Shown here: piece by piece, positions 34,885 through 43,156 of the stretch
How positions within the stretch are numbered: the stretch's first letter is position 1
Layout: each line of letters begins with the position of its first letter
NCBI RefSeq assembly: GCF_029623955.1
Contig: NZ_JARSBP010000007.1
Location: 186,001-250,000 of the forward strand
Reading direction: 5' to 3'
Origin: Mycobacterium sp. 236(2023)
GTDB taxonomy: Bacteria; Actinomycetota; Actinomycetes; Mycobacteriales; Mycobacteriaceae
DNA: 64,000 nt
Position numbers and translations under genes: made by a program
The notes under the pieces: model-generated
Database searches by the model: none
Seen by the model: only the letters and a program-made list of their open reading frames with translations
Told to the model about the DNA's origin: nothing

Positions 34885-35298
34885 ATGTCTGAAACCGAAC
34901 GCTCGCTGGCGGACAAGATCGAGATTCAAGAACTGTCCGCCCGCTACGTCGAACTCTGCGACCAGAACGATTGGCCGAAGGTCGTCGAATTGTTCACCGC
35001 CGACGGGGTGTTCGACGCCGAGGCGGTTTATGGGCATACCTACACGGGGCCCGCCGAGCTGCTGTCCTTCTATGAAGGCGCGCCTCGCGCAGTCGCCCAT
35101 CATTCGACGAGCATCTACTCAACGTTCGACGGCCCCGACCGTGCTTCTGCTCGAATGAAAATGCTCGTCTTGTTTAAGCGCAACATCAGCTCTGTCGACT
35201 ACGACTGGCAACTGGCCCGCGTAGATGGGGTTTGGCGCATCGCCAGGCAGTCGATCGCCGTGGTCGGACGCGTCGACATCCCTAAACTGGCGTCCTAG
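34885..35298 (+). CDS. SnoaL-like / NTF2-fold protein
   Basis: A 137-residue NTF2-superfamily protein. The start region LADKIEIQELSARYVELCDQNDWPKVVELFTADGVFD and the later HHSTSIYSTFDGPDRASARMKMLVLFKR fit the SnoaL-like polyketide-cyclase/ketosteroid-isomerase fold. Such proteins act as isomerases, dehydratases or ligand-binding domains; catalytic Asp/Tyr residues cannot be assigned safely. CGAAAGG upstream of the ATG is a plausible ribosome site. It lies in the PPOX transcription unit and ends at a strong bidirectional hairpin. A small steroid-like or cyclic ligand would suit the fold, but this is only inferred. Confidence 0.85.
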   Translation: MSETERSLADKIEIQELSARYVELCDQNDWPKVVELFTADGVFDAEAVYGHTYTGPAELLSFYEGAPRAVAHHSTSIYSTFDGPDRASARMKMLVLFKRNISSVDYDWQLARVDGVWRIARQSIAVVGRVDIPKLAS

Positions 35299-35304
35299 TC
35301 CACC

Positions 35305-35344
35305 GCTTCGACCGCCGAGCGCATACGTGCTCGGCGGTCGAAGC
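35305..35344. terminator. Strong bidirectional hairpin terminator
   Basis: A perfect 16-bp stem (35305-35320 with 35329-35344) and an 8-base loop lie between the convergent SnoaL-like and acyl-CoA ligase genes. No U-tract follows, which is common in mycobacteria. Confidence 0.85.
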
Positions 35345-35349
35345 AGAGG

Positions 35350-36984
35350 TTATCTCTTCGCCAAGGTGATGTCGGACTCGTCGCGGTCCCAGGTCGACGG
35401 CGTGCGACCCTCGTCGCGCAGCTGATATTTAAGCACGCGGCCCACCGGATTCTTGGGTAGCTCCTCGCGGAATTCGATGTAGCGTGGCACTGCGAAATAC
35501 GGCATGTGCTCAATACACCAGCGGCACAACGCCTCTTCAGTCAGCGTCGAGCCCGCGGTGCGCACTGCGGTGACCTTCACGTCGTCCTCGGTCAGATCGC
35601 TGAGGACTGCATGCACAGCGACCTCAGCGATCTCGTCGTGACGCAGCAGCGTGTACTCCATCTCGTACGACGAGATGTTCTCTCCGCGCCGACGCAGATA
35701 GTCCTTCTTGCGGTCGACGAAATAAAAGTTTCCGTCGGAGTCGAACTTGCCCATATCGCCGGTGTGGAACCATAAATTACGCATCGTCGCTGCCGTCGAC
35801 TCGGGGCGACGCCAATACCCCTCGAACATCACGTGCGGTCGCAGCGGACGGCAAATGATCTCCCCCACCTCGCCGGCTGGGATCTCGTTGTCACTGTCAT
35901 CGACGATCCGCACGTCGAAGTCCTCATTGCGGCGGCCACTGGCATTAGGCACCGGATCTGCCGACAGTGGCCCCGACACCATAAGACTCGCCTCAGTCAA
36001 GCCATATCCGGGCGCCCCTGCCACCTCCACACCGAAACGTGTGCGCCAGATCTTCACCAGGTCCGCGGGGAATGGAGCCCCATAGGCGACGCGAATCTGG
36101 CCGCGGCAGCGCTGCATTGCGTCATTCTCGGGCATTTGCGCGATCAGCGGGATGGTGGCACCCAGCAGACTGACCATTCGCGCACCACTGCGCTCGATGT
36201 CGTCCCAGAACCCTGATACCGAAAACCGCGGATACAGACTTGCGGTGCTGGCCAGCATGGCGCTCGTCAGCACACTGGTCACGGTGGCGTTGAGGTGGAA
36301 AAGCGGTAGCGGTGTCCAAATCGTCTCGCCGGGGCGCCGCCCGGAGCTGGCATTGCACTGACGGGCCAAGTTATGGGCGTAATTGTGGCTCACCATGCAC
36401 CCTTTAGATGGCCCAGTGGTGCCAGCGGTGTAGATCAGGTTGGTGAGATCACTCGGGTCCGGCGAGTAGCCGGTGTCACTGCCGTCGTCGGTGTAGAGAT
36501 CGACCAGGTCGGCGACGTGCAACCCCGCCGCGCCGAGCGTGGACGCACTGTCGTCCAAGCCGCGTACGAACAGCCTTTTCACATCGGGCAATCCATCCGC
36601 CACCGCCAAAACCCGCTGCGCGTAATCCGCTTCGGCGATAACCAGCGAGGCGCCGGAATCGACGATCTGGTGGCGCAAGAACTCACCCTTGTAGGCGGTG
36701 TTGACGGGCACGTTGATCCCGCCGGCGGCGTTAACGGCGAACCAGGCCACTACCGCGTCAATGTTGTTGTCCAACAGAGTGATCACGGTCGTGTTCGGAC
36801 CGACACCGTGCTCGATCAGACCATGCGCCATCCGCATCGTGCGGGCGAAGAACTCTGCGTAGCTGGTCTGTGTCCCCACGAAATCGAGGAATGTGGTGTC
36901 AGGCGCGTGTTCGACCGCCCGGCGCAGAATGCCCAGCGTCGTATCCTGGCTGGCGGACGTCCACCCGCTGGCCTGCAATGTCAT
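35350..36984 (-). CDS. Acyl-CoA synthetase (AMP-binding enzyme)
   Basis: A 544-residue ANL-superfamily ligase. The P-loop reads YTAGTTGPSKGCMVSH, followed by PLFHLNATVTSVL, GAPGYGLTEAS, YWRRPESTAATMRNLWFHTGDMGKFDSDGNFYFVDRKKDYLRRRGENIS and the C-terminal LPKNPVGRVLKYQLRDE with the catalytic Lys. It forms an acyl-CoA through an acyl-AMP. It is the last gene of the SDR-ALDH-P450-crotonase run on the minus strand, 44 bases after the crotonase. Together these genes could turn a methyl or alcohol group into an activated acid. The substrate cannot be read from the sequence. Confidence 0.93.
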   Translation of the reverse strand: MTLQASGWTSASQDTTLGILRRAVEHAPDTTFLDFVGTQTSYAEFFARTMRMAHGLIEHGVGPNTTVITLLDNNIDAVVAWFAVNAAGGINVPVNTAYKGEFLRHQIVDSGASLVIAEADYAQRVLAVADGLPDVKRLFVRGLDDSASTLGAAGLHVADLVDLYTDDGSDTGYSPDPSDLTNLIYTAGTTGPSKGCMVSHNYAHNLARQCNASSGRRPGETIWTPLPLFHLNATVTSVLTSAMLASTASLYPRFSVSGFWDDIERSGARMVSLLGATIPLIAQMPENDAMQRCRGQIRVAYGAPFPADLVKIWRTRFGVEVAGAPGYGLTEASLMVSGPLSADPVPNASGRRNEDFDVRIVDDSDNEIPAGEVGEIICRPLRPHVMFEGYWRRPESTAATMRNLWFHTGDMGKFDSDGNFYFVDRKKDYLRRRGENISSYEMEYTLLRHDEIAEVAVHAVLSDLTEDDVKVTAVRTAGSTLTEEALCRWCIEHMPYFAVPRYIEFREELPKNPVGRVLKYQLRDEGRTPSTWDRDESDITLAKR

Positions 36985-37028
36985 TCAGAAATCCTTTCTC
37001 AACAAAATAAACGAAATGGCGATCGCGA

Positions 37029-37877
37029 TCACCGGCGCGGTGACTCCCGCACGGTCAAGAAATCGGTGGCCCGCCGTTCTCTCAATGCGGCGAGACCTTC
37101 GGCGATGTCGGTGCCCGCGAGTGCCGTGTTCATGTCGTTTACCGAACGGGTGTATGCGTCACCGAAGGGACCGGCCGAATCGATGAACAGCTGCCGCTTC
37201 ATCATGCGCAACGATTCACTCGAACTCTCAATGGCCAGCTTTCGCGCCATACTCAGTGCCTGGTCGACGACTTCGTCTGCCGCCCAGCAACGCTGGGCCC
37301 ACCCCAGGCGCACGGATTCCTCACCGTCGATGACTCTGGCGCTGTACAACAGGTCGGCGGCGTTGGGGATGCCGATCATTCGCGGTAGCAGCCAACCCAT
37401 CCCGTACTCGGCGGGCAACCCCAGTTTGGCGAAGGACGTCGTGATGCGGGCGTCGGTGGCGACGATCCGCGCATCGACATAGGTTGCGAGAACGAACCCT
37501 GCACCCGCGCAGGCCCCGGTGACTGCGGCGATGACCGGTGTGGACAGTGTGAGCGGATAGGCGTGGTTGCGGCGCAAGGATTCCGGTGTGTCGGCGGGAA
37601 ATGGCGGCAGCGGCAGTCGCTCCGGCTGGTATCGGCCGTCTCCATCGGCGATGGATCCCAACAAGCCGGAATCGGCCCCGACGCAGAAGTCACCGCCTGC
37701 ACCGCTGAGCACCACAACCCGAACGTCGTCGCGTGTGTGGGCATGGTGGAGCGCCCAACGGTACTCGACCGCCATGCGCCCGCTCCAGGCATTACGCCGA
37801 TCGGGCCGGTTCAGCACGACACAGGCCACACCGGAGTCGACGTCGAACGTCAGCTCCGTGAATTCCTCGATCTCCAC
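37029..37877 (-). CDS. Crotonase-fold enzyme, probably isomerase-like
   Basis: A 282-residue enoyl-CoA hydratase/isomerase family protein. CoA-binding parts are clear (VVLSGAGGDFCVGAD, VTGACAGAGFVLATYVDARI). The two hydratase Glu positions hold Phe (GAGFVLA) and Ala (TSFAKLGL), but a Glu follows in GLPAEYGMGWLLPRMIG, where delta3-delta2 enoyl-CoA isomerases and PaaG-like enzymes have their acidic base. Isomerisation of a double bond is therefore a better guess than hydration. It lies 35 bases after the P450 and before the ligase in the same operon. Confidence 0.87.
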   Translation of the reverse strand: MEIEEFTELTFDVDSGVACVVLNRPDRRNAWSGRMAVEYRWALHHAHTRDDVRVVVLSGAGGDFCVGADSGLLGSIADGDGRYQPERLPLPPFPADTPESLRRNHAYPLTLSTPVIAAVTGACAGAGFVLATYVDARIVATDARITTSFAKLGLPAEYGMGWLLPRMIGIPNAADLLYSARVIDGEESVRLGWAQRCWAADEVVDQALSMARKLAIESSSESLRMMKRQLFIDSAGPFGDAYTRSVNDMNTALAGTDIAEGLAALRERRATDFLTVRESPRR

Positions 37878-37912
37878 CTACGTCGACCTCGCACGGCGGT
37901 CACGTTCGGCGT

Positions 37913-39166
37913 TCACGTCGCCCACGTCAGCGGCAGGCTGTTCAGGCCGTAGACACCGCTGTGGTGTTCGACGATCGAATCCTCATCGAAGATCTGGTAC
38001 TCGGGGATGCGGCGGTGCCATTCTTCCAGTGCCACAGCCAGTTCGATCCTGGCCAGGTGCGACCCCAGGCATCGATGTGGCCCCGCGCCGAAAGCGATGT
38101 GGCGGAATGCTGGCCGATCGAAGTCGACCTCCGATGCACGCTCGTACTGGCTGTCGTCGCGACCGGCGGCGGCCAGCGGCAACAACACCATGTCGCCAGC
38201 TTTCAACGGGCAGCCGTGAAACTCGACGTCGCGGGTCACCTTCCGGCCTGGCTGGACGATGGAATGAACCCGGAGGAACTCCTCCACGGCGCGCGGGACG
38301 ATCGCCGGCTCGTCAACGATGCGCTGCCGTAGGTCCGGCCGCTTGGCGAGGGTGTAGAACGCATAGGACAACTGCGCGGCCACGGTGTCGAGGCCGGCGA
38401 TCAGCAGCAGAATGCACAGCGAAAGCAGATCCTGTTCGGGAATCGGTGCGCCGTCGATTTCCCATCGCACTGCTTGACTGATGACGTCTGTCTTGTCGGC
38501 ATGATCGTCGCCGCGGGCGGTGGCGATCGCCGCTGAGAAGTATTGCGCCACTTCCCCCATCGCGGCCATCGCCTTTTCGCGCGTCGGATCGGTCTCGTCG
38601 TTTCCGTGCAGGATCAGGTATTCCCACCGCAAGAACATGTCGAGATCGGTTTGCGGAAGGCCCATTAGGTTGAGGAAGATCGTCGTCGGGAACTGCTTGG
38701 CGAACTCCTTGACGAACTCGCAGTCGTCGCGTTCTGCGAGGTTCTCGATCAAACTGACAGCGAGCGTGCGCACGTCATCGGTCATCGCTTTGGCGCGCGC
38801 CGGGGTGAACAACGGGCCGAGCAGGCGCCGCCACTTGGTGTGGTCGGGCGGATCGAGCATTTCTGGAATCCAGTTATACGGTGGATCCGGTTCGATCGGA
38901 ATCATCGCGGTGCTCGAGAACAGGTCGGGACGCTGGTACCCGTCGGCGATCATCTCCTGGTTGGTGAAGACGTAGTAGCCCTGCGCCTCGTCACTGAAGA
39001 AGACGGGCGGAAGGCGGTCACCGTTGAACTGGTTGAACCCGGTCATTGGCGGATGGTCGCCCGAAGCCCATGAGTAGGGTCCCATCGGGCACGCGCGTTC
39101 TTCGCCCCGTAGTGCGGTCACTGGTTCGGTCCTCCTGTCGGCGGGTGCTGGTCCATGTGTGGTCAT
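37913..39166 (-). CDS. Cytochrome P450 (second)
   Basis: About 417 residues from the ATG at 39166, which overlaps the aldehyde dehydrogenase stop as ATGA; the open frame extends 22 codons further. The heme motif FGAGPHRCLG puts the ligand at about Cys366, ExxR is in EEFLRVHS, and the I-helix LIAGLDTVA has the usual acid-Thr pair. No ferredoxin is adjacent; the 62-residue ferredoxin at 47738 is a candidate partner. Its operon with a mycofactocin-type SDR and an aldehyde dehydrogenase suggests stepwise oxidation of a carbon to a carboxylate. Substrate unknown. Confidence 0.93.
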   Translation of the reverse strand: MTTHGPAPADRRTEPVTALRGEERACPMGPYSWASGDHPPMTGFNQFNGDRLPPVFFSDEAQGYYVFTNQEMIADGYQRPDLFSSTAMIPIEPDPPYNWIPEMLDPPDHTKWRRLLGPLFTPARAKAMTDDVRTLAVSLIENLAERDDCEFVKEFAKQFPTTIFLNLMGLPQTDLDMFLRWEYLILHGNDETDPTREKAMAAMGEVAQYFSAAIATARGDDHADKTDVISQAVRWEIDGAPIPEQDLLSLCILLLIAGLDTVAAQLSYAFYTLAKRPDLRQRIVDEPAIVPRAVEEFLRVHSIVQPGRKVTRDVEFHGCPLKAGDMVLLPLAAAGRDDSQYERASEVDFDRPAFRHIAFGAGPHRCLGSHLARIELAVALEEWHRRIPEYQIFDEDSIVEHHSGVYGLNSLPLTWAT

Positions 39167-40647
39167 CCGGCGGCCACCGGCCAGGTCACTGATTTGTGTT
39201 CGAGGTATTCCTGCATGCCGTGGGCGCCCCATTCTCGGCCCAGGCCACTCGCCTTGTAACCGCCGAACGCGGCGTCAGGATTCGGGGCGCCCGAACCTCC
39301 GTTGACGTTGACATTGCCGGTGCGCAGACGACGCGCGATGGCGAAGGCACGCTGGGCATCTGCCGACCACACACCACCGGCCAGGCCGAGGTCGCTGTCG
39401 TTGGCAATACGGATGGCGTCGTCCTCGTCGTCGAACGGGATGACAACACCTACCGGCCCGAACACTTCCTGGCGGGCAATCTCCATGGAATTGTCGACAC
39501 CGGTCAGCAGGGTCGGTTCCAGGAAGAAACCTCGATCGAGGTGGGCGGGTCGTGCTCCGCCGTAGGCGATCTGGGCGCCGCTGGTCCGCGCACGCTCGAT
39601 CATCGCCTCGACCCTGACGCGCTGGTTTTCGCGGATGAGTGGGCCCATGACGGTGCCCTCGGCGGCCGGATCGCCAACGGTGACGGAGTCGAGAAGCTCT
39701 TGGACTCGGGCGACGAGGTCATCATGGCGCGATCGGTGCACCAGGGTGCGGGTGAGCAGGGCGCAGCCCTGGCCGGCATGCACGGTGAACCCCATCACCA
39801 CCTCGGCGGCAACCTTGTCCAGGTCCGCGTCGGCACACACGATGTTGGCCGATTTGCCGCCTAGCTCCAAGACGACCCGCTTGAAGCTGTCGGCGGCCTG
39901 CCGGTTGACCTGGCGTCCCACAGCCTCGGACCCGGTGAACGAGACGACATCGACCATCGGGTTGGCGGTAAGCTCGCGACTCGCGTCCACGCCACCGGTG
40001 ACGATGTTGAGAACTCCTGGCGGGAGGTCTGCCTCGGCGACGATGTCGCCAAGGATCAACGCCTGCAGGGGTGTGTACGGGGAGGGCTTGAGGACGGCCG
40101 TACATCCCGATGCCAGCGCGGGACCGGCTTTGAACAAATTCAGAAACAGCGGGAAGTTGTAGGCGGTAACGAGCGCCGCGACGCCGGCCGGTTCGCGTAA
40201 CACCACACCCTGGCTGAGCCAGGGGCCCTCCATTGGCCGCATGGGCGTCGCAAAGTCGAACCGTGGCAGCACCCGTTCGACCAGGTCGCGAAAGTGTTGA
40301 AGGGGGATGCCCACTTGCAGCGAATCAGCCAGGGGACGGGTGGATCCGGACTCGGCGATGCTCAGGCTGACCAATTCGTCGTATCGGTTTGCTAGGCCGT
40401 CGGCCACACGCGTCAGCGCCCGGCCGCGCTCTTCAGCCGACATCGTGGGCCACGGACCCTCGTCGAACGCCCGGCGCGCGGCGGTGATCGCGTGCACGAC
40501 GTCGTTGACGGTGCCTTCGGGAACCGAGCCGATCTCGACTTCGGTCGCCGGGTTGAGAATCGAGATCGACTCGGTGCTCTCGCCATCGGTCCAGCGGCCG
40601 TCAATGAACAGGCCGTAAGTTTTCGGCCTCGACAGTGTTTCGGTCAT
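39163..40647 (-). CDS. Aldehyde dehydrogenase (second)
   Basis: A 494-residue aldehyde dehydrogenase. The general-base Glu is in VLELGGKSANIV and the catalytic Cys in HAGQGCALLTRTLV; the cofactor region reads ALVTAYNFPLFLNLFKAGPALASGCTAVLKPSP with FTGSEAVGRQV. It belongs to the same broad subfamily as the enzyme at 26028 but is clearly a different paralogue. It lies 12 bases after the SDR and overlaps the P450 by four bases. A role in oxidising the aldehyde formed from a P450- or SDR-produced alcohol is likely from gene order. Confidence 0.94.
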   Translation of the reverse strand: MTETLSRPKTYGLFIDGRWTDGESTESISILNPATEVEIGSVPEGTVNDVVHAITAARRAFDEGPWPTMSAEERGRALTRVADGLANRYDELVSLSIAESGSTRPLADSLQVGIPLQHFRDLVERVLPRFDFATPMRPMEGPWLSQGVVLREPAGVAALVTAYNFPLFLNLFKAGPALASGCTAVLKPSPYTPLQALILGDIVAEADLPPGVLNIVTGGVDASRELTANPMVDVVSFTGSEAVGRQVNRQAADSFKRVVLELGGKSANIVCADADLDKVAAEVVMGFTVHAGQGCALLTRTLVHRSRHDDLVARVQELLDSVTVGDPAAEGTVMGPLIRENQRVRVEAMIERARTSGAQIAYGGARPAHLDRGFFLEPTLLTGVDNSMEIARQEVFGPVGVVIPFDDEDDAIRIANDSDLGLAGGVWSADAQRAFAIARRLRTGNVNVNGGSGAPNPDAAFGGYKASGLGREWGAHGMQEYLEHKSVTWPVAAG

Positions 40648-40659
40648 CTCACCCTCGCG

Positions 40660-41487
40660 TCAGTGGATCGTTGTCAGACCGGCATCGACGGTCATCGTCG
40701 TCCCGGTCACGTACCGGCCGGAGTCGCCCACGAGGTACAGCAGCGCATTCGACACGTCGCTGGGGTCGACCATCGGCACGGGCAGGGCGTTGACGGAGCT
40801 GGCGGCCGTCACCGGGTGAGCCTTGATCCAGGTGGGAAAGAAGTCGTTGACGACCATCGGGGTGTCTACGCCGGTGGGATGAAGCGAGTTGACCCGAATC
40901 TGGTACTCCGCAAGGGCGCCCGCGTAGGCCTTCATGAGGCCCACCACACCGAACTTGGCCGCGAAGTAGCCATCGGCGCCGCCGGAACGCTCCGTCGTTC
41001 GGGCGCGCAACCCCGCCGCTGAGCTGGTGATGGCGATGGAACCGCCTCTACCGCCGGCGATCAGATGGGGCACCGTGGCCTGCAACGTGTTCCACACCCC
41101 GGTCAACATGGTGTCGATGGAGTCCTTCCACGCCTGCTCGGAATTCGCATACGGCGGCAGACTGTGGGCCATGATCCCGGCATTCGCAGCGACGATGTCG
41201 AGCCTGCCGAGTTCGCCGACCGCCTCATCGACCACACGTCGCATCGCTGCGAGGTCACGCACATCGCCCCGATGGGCGATCATCCGCCTCCCGTGCTTCT
41301 CCACCAACGCAACGGTTTCCTCGAGATCTTCGGACGTCGCCATCGGATAGGACACCGTGTCGATCTGCTCGCAGATGTCGATACCGACGATGTCTGCGCC
41401 TTCCGCCGCCAGTGCTTCGGCGTGTGAACGACCTTGACCTCGTGCGGCACCCGTAATGAAGGCAACCATTCCGTCCAGCTGACCCAC
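40660..41487 (-). CDS. SDR oxidoreductase, mycofactocin-coupled type (second)
   Basis: A 275-residue SDR with ITGAARGQGRSHAEALAAEGADIVGIDICEQ and the subfamily insert YPMATSEDLEETVALVEKHGRRM, as in mycofactocin-associated SDRs. Catalytic Ser is in ITSSAAG and Tyr/Lys in YFAAKFG. It heads the minus-strand operon SDR-ALDH-P450-crotonase-ligase; the 26-bp element shared with the mce promoter lies 43 bases upstream. It probably oxidises a primary or secondary alcohol with enzyme-bound NAD that mycofactocin recycles (family knowledge). No mycofactocin biosynthesis gene is in the window. Confidence 0.93.
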   Translation of the reverse strand: MGQLDGMVAFITGAARGQGRSHAEALAAEGADIVGIDICEQIDTVSYPMATSEDLEETVALVEKHGRRMIAHRGDVRDLAAMRRVVDEAVGELGRLDIVAANAGIMAHSLPPYANSEQAWKDSIDTMLTGVWNTLQATVPHLIAGGRGGSIAITSSAAGLRARTTERSGGADGYFAAKFGVVGLMKAYAGALAEYQIRVNSLHPTGVDTPMVVNDFFPTWIKAHPVTAASSVNALPVPMVDPSDVSNALLYLVGDSGRYVTGTTMTVDAGLTTIH

Positions 41488-41529
41488 TGCATACCTTTCC
41501 CGTCACCGGACGACATCGTCCGCGTGCAC

Positions 41530-41555
41530 TAAATCGATGCCTATCATAACGACTA
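41530..41555 (-). promoter_or_regulatory. Shared 26-bp promoter/operator element (SDR-P450 operon copy)
   Basis: It matches the element at 20804-20829 in 23 of 26 bases: TAAATCGAT, then CTAT, then ATAACGACTA are identical. On the minus strand it contains TATGAT, a likely -10 element, 43 bases from the SDR start. The two copies precede the mce operon and the SDR-ALDH-P450 operon in the same orientation. Confidence 0.65.
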
Positions 41556-41836
41556 CTCGTGATCCATGCCACTCCCTCCCGCCCTCGAGTCCAACGCGGG
41601 CTCATCCGTATCGCCCAGGGTACGTCGTACCGCCTCGTCACCGATGTGGCGATGCGGGCCGCGATTCTGCGGCCATTCGAAGCCGGCTCTATGGCCACTG
41701 AGCAGGGAATTCGATCAGGTTCTCGTCCCGGTTGCCCGCGCCAGCCAACACTGCAGATTCATCCCATGCCGCGATCCTCCAGGATTTGCGGCGCCGAGCG
41801 AGGCGGGCGGACAAGGGAGAATAAATTCGATAGTTG

Positions 41837-41842
41837 TATAAT
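41837..41842 (+). promoter_or_regulatory. -10 element of the thiolase gene
   Basis: A perfect TATAAT lies 31 bases upstream of the thiolase ATG, preceded by ATAAATTCGATAG, which resembles the AAATCGAT part of the shared element. No clear -35 is seen. Confidence 0.5.
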
Positions 41843-41873
41843 CGCTTTAAAGGTTGCGAGAGAGGATTCAGCA

Positions 41874-43019
41874 ATGCGGGATGCAGTGATCGTCGCAGCG
41901 GTGCGCACACCGATCGGCAAGCGAAACGGCGGGCTTGCCGGCGTGCACCCCGTTGATCTGTCGGCCGACGCGCTCAACGCGCTGGCGCAGCGCGCGGGGA
42001 TCGACCCCGTCGAAGTTGACGACGTCATCTGGGGTTGTGTCGGCCAGGTCGGCGAGCAGGCGTTCGATATTGCACGCAACGCGGTACTCGCCGCCGACTG
42101 GCCTGACACTATTCCTGGGGTCAGCGTCGACCGGCAGTGTGGTTCGAGCCAGCAGGCACTTCATTTCGCTGCAGCAGGTCTTGTCGCCGGTCACTACAAC
42201 GTGGTGGTGGCCGGCGGCGTCGAATCGATGTCCCGCGTTCCGATGAGTAGTTCGGCGGCAGGCGCGGACCCGCACGGGCCGCGGTTCGCGCGGCGGTACC
42301 CCACCGCCCCGCACCAAGGTGTCGGAGCCGAGATGATCGTCGAGCGCTGGGGTTTCAACCGCACGCAGCTTGACGAGTTCGCCGCCGGCTCGCACACCAA
42401 AGCCGCTCATGCCCAGGGCTCGGGCGCTTTCGATGCCGAGGTCACGCCCATCGCCACGGCCGGCGGCGCAACAGTCCGACATGACGAAGGCATCAGGCCC
42501 GAGTCCACCGTCGAGACCCTGGCCGCCCTGCGGCCGGCGTTCAAGCCGGAAGGCGGCACCGTCACCGCAGGAAACTCATCACAGATTTCCGACGGTGCGG
42601 CCGCGCTTCTGTTGAGTACCTCCGAGTGCGCAGCCAAGTTGGGCCTGACTCCGCTGGCACGCGTGCATACCGCCGTTGTCGCCGCCTCGGACCCGGTGAT
42701 CATGCTGACTGCGCCGATCCCCGCGACGCAGAAGGCGCTGCGTATGTCGGGCCTGTCCCTCGACGACATTGGCGCCTACGAGGTCAACGAAGCGTTCGCC
42801 TCGGTTCCCCTGGCCTGGCTGTCCGATACCGGGGCCCGCGCTGAACGCCTCAACCCACGTGGAGGTGCCATCGCGCTCGGTCATCCGCTCGGCGGATCCG
42901 GCGCCCGCATCGCGACCACGTTGATCCACCACATGCGCGACAACGGTATCCGCTACGGCCTGCAAACGATGTGCGAAGGGGGCGGTCAGGCCAATGCCAC
43001 AATCTTCGAACTGCTGTGA
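41874..43019 (+). CDS. Thiolase (acetyl-CoA acyltransferase), second
   Basis: A 381-residue thiolase starting at the ATG at 41874, with GAGAGGA seven bases upstream; the frame is open 315 bases further but without thiolase sequence. The nucleophilic Cys is about residue 89 in VDRQCGSSQQAL; the other catalytic regions are EVNEAFASVPLAW, GGAIALGHPLGGSGARI and MCEGGGQANATI. It should cleave a 3-ketoacyl-CoA. It stands before the second GntR gene, separated by a palindromic operator, and is divergent from the SDR-ALDH-P450 operon, so it may complete beta-oxidation of the same side chain. Confidence 0.94.
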   Translation: MRDAVIVAAVRTPIGKRNGGLAGVHPVDLSADALNALAQRAGIDPVEVDDVIWGCVGQVGEQAFDIARNAVLAADWPDTIPGVSVDRQCGSSQQALHFAAAGLVAGHYNVVVAGGVESMSRVPMSSSAAGADPHGPRFARRYPTAPHQGVGAEMIVERWGFNRTQLDEFAAGSHTKAAHAQGSGAFDAEVTPIATAGGATVRHDEGIRPESTVETLAALRPAFKPEGGTVTAGNSSQISDGAAALLLSTSECAAKLGLTPLARVHTAVVAASDPVIMLTAPIPATQKALRMSGLSLDDIGAYEVNEAFASVPLAWLSDTGARAERLNPRGGAIALGHPLGGSGARIATTLIHHMRDNGIRYGLQTMCEGGGQANATIFELL

Positions 43020-43102
43020 CGCCGCAGTATTCCGACGTAATCTCCCACGCTGCGCAGCCAACGGATTCCGAATTGCGCGCCGACCCTGCCACCAAGCTTT
43101 AA

Positions 43103-43130
43103 TTGACGGTGATAGATTAATCTATATCTG
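43103..43130 (+). promoter_or_regulatory. GntR promoter with embedded operator palindrome
   Basis: TTGACG (43103-43108) fits a -35 and TATCTG (43125-43130) a weak -10, with a 16-base spacer. The spacer contains a perfect 14-bp palindrome at 43112-43125 (ATAGATT/AATCTAT). A repressor bound there would block RNA polymerase, which suggests autoregulation by the GntR protein encoded 27 bases further on. Confidence 0.6.
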
Positions 43131-43156
43131 CGTCTCTGACAGGGGGGGTTCCGGCA

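Larger units (their letters stand above)
41488..41873. other. Divergent regulatory region, no gene
   Basis: This 386-base region lies between the divergent SDR and thiolase genes. It contains the 26-bp element (41530-41555) on the SDR side and a promoter-like TATAAT on the thiolase side. The thiolase frame is open across most of it, but this part has no thiolase similarity. Confidence 0.6.

Noticed and set aside
41559..41873. Thiolase frame open for 105 extra codons upstream
   Set aside because: The extension has no thiolase similarity, crosses a promoter-like TATAAT, and the ATG at 41874 has a good ribosome site.
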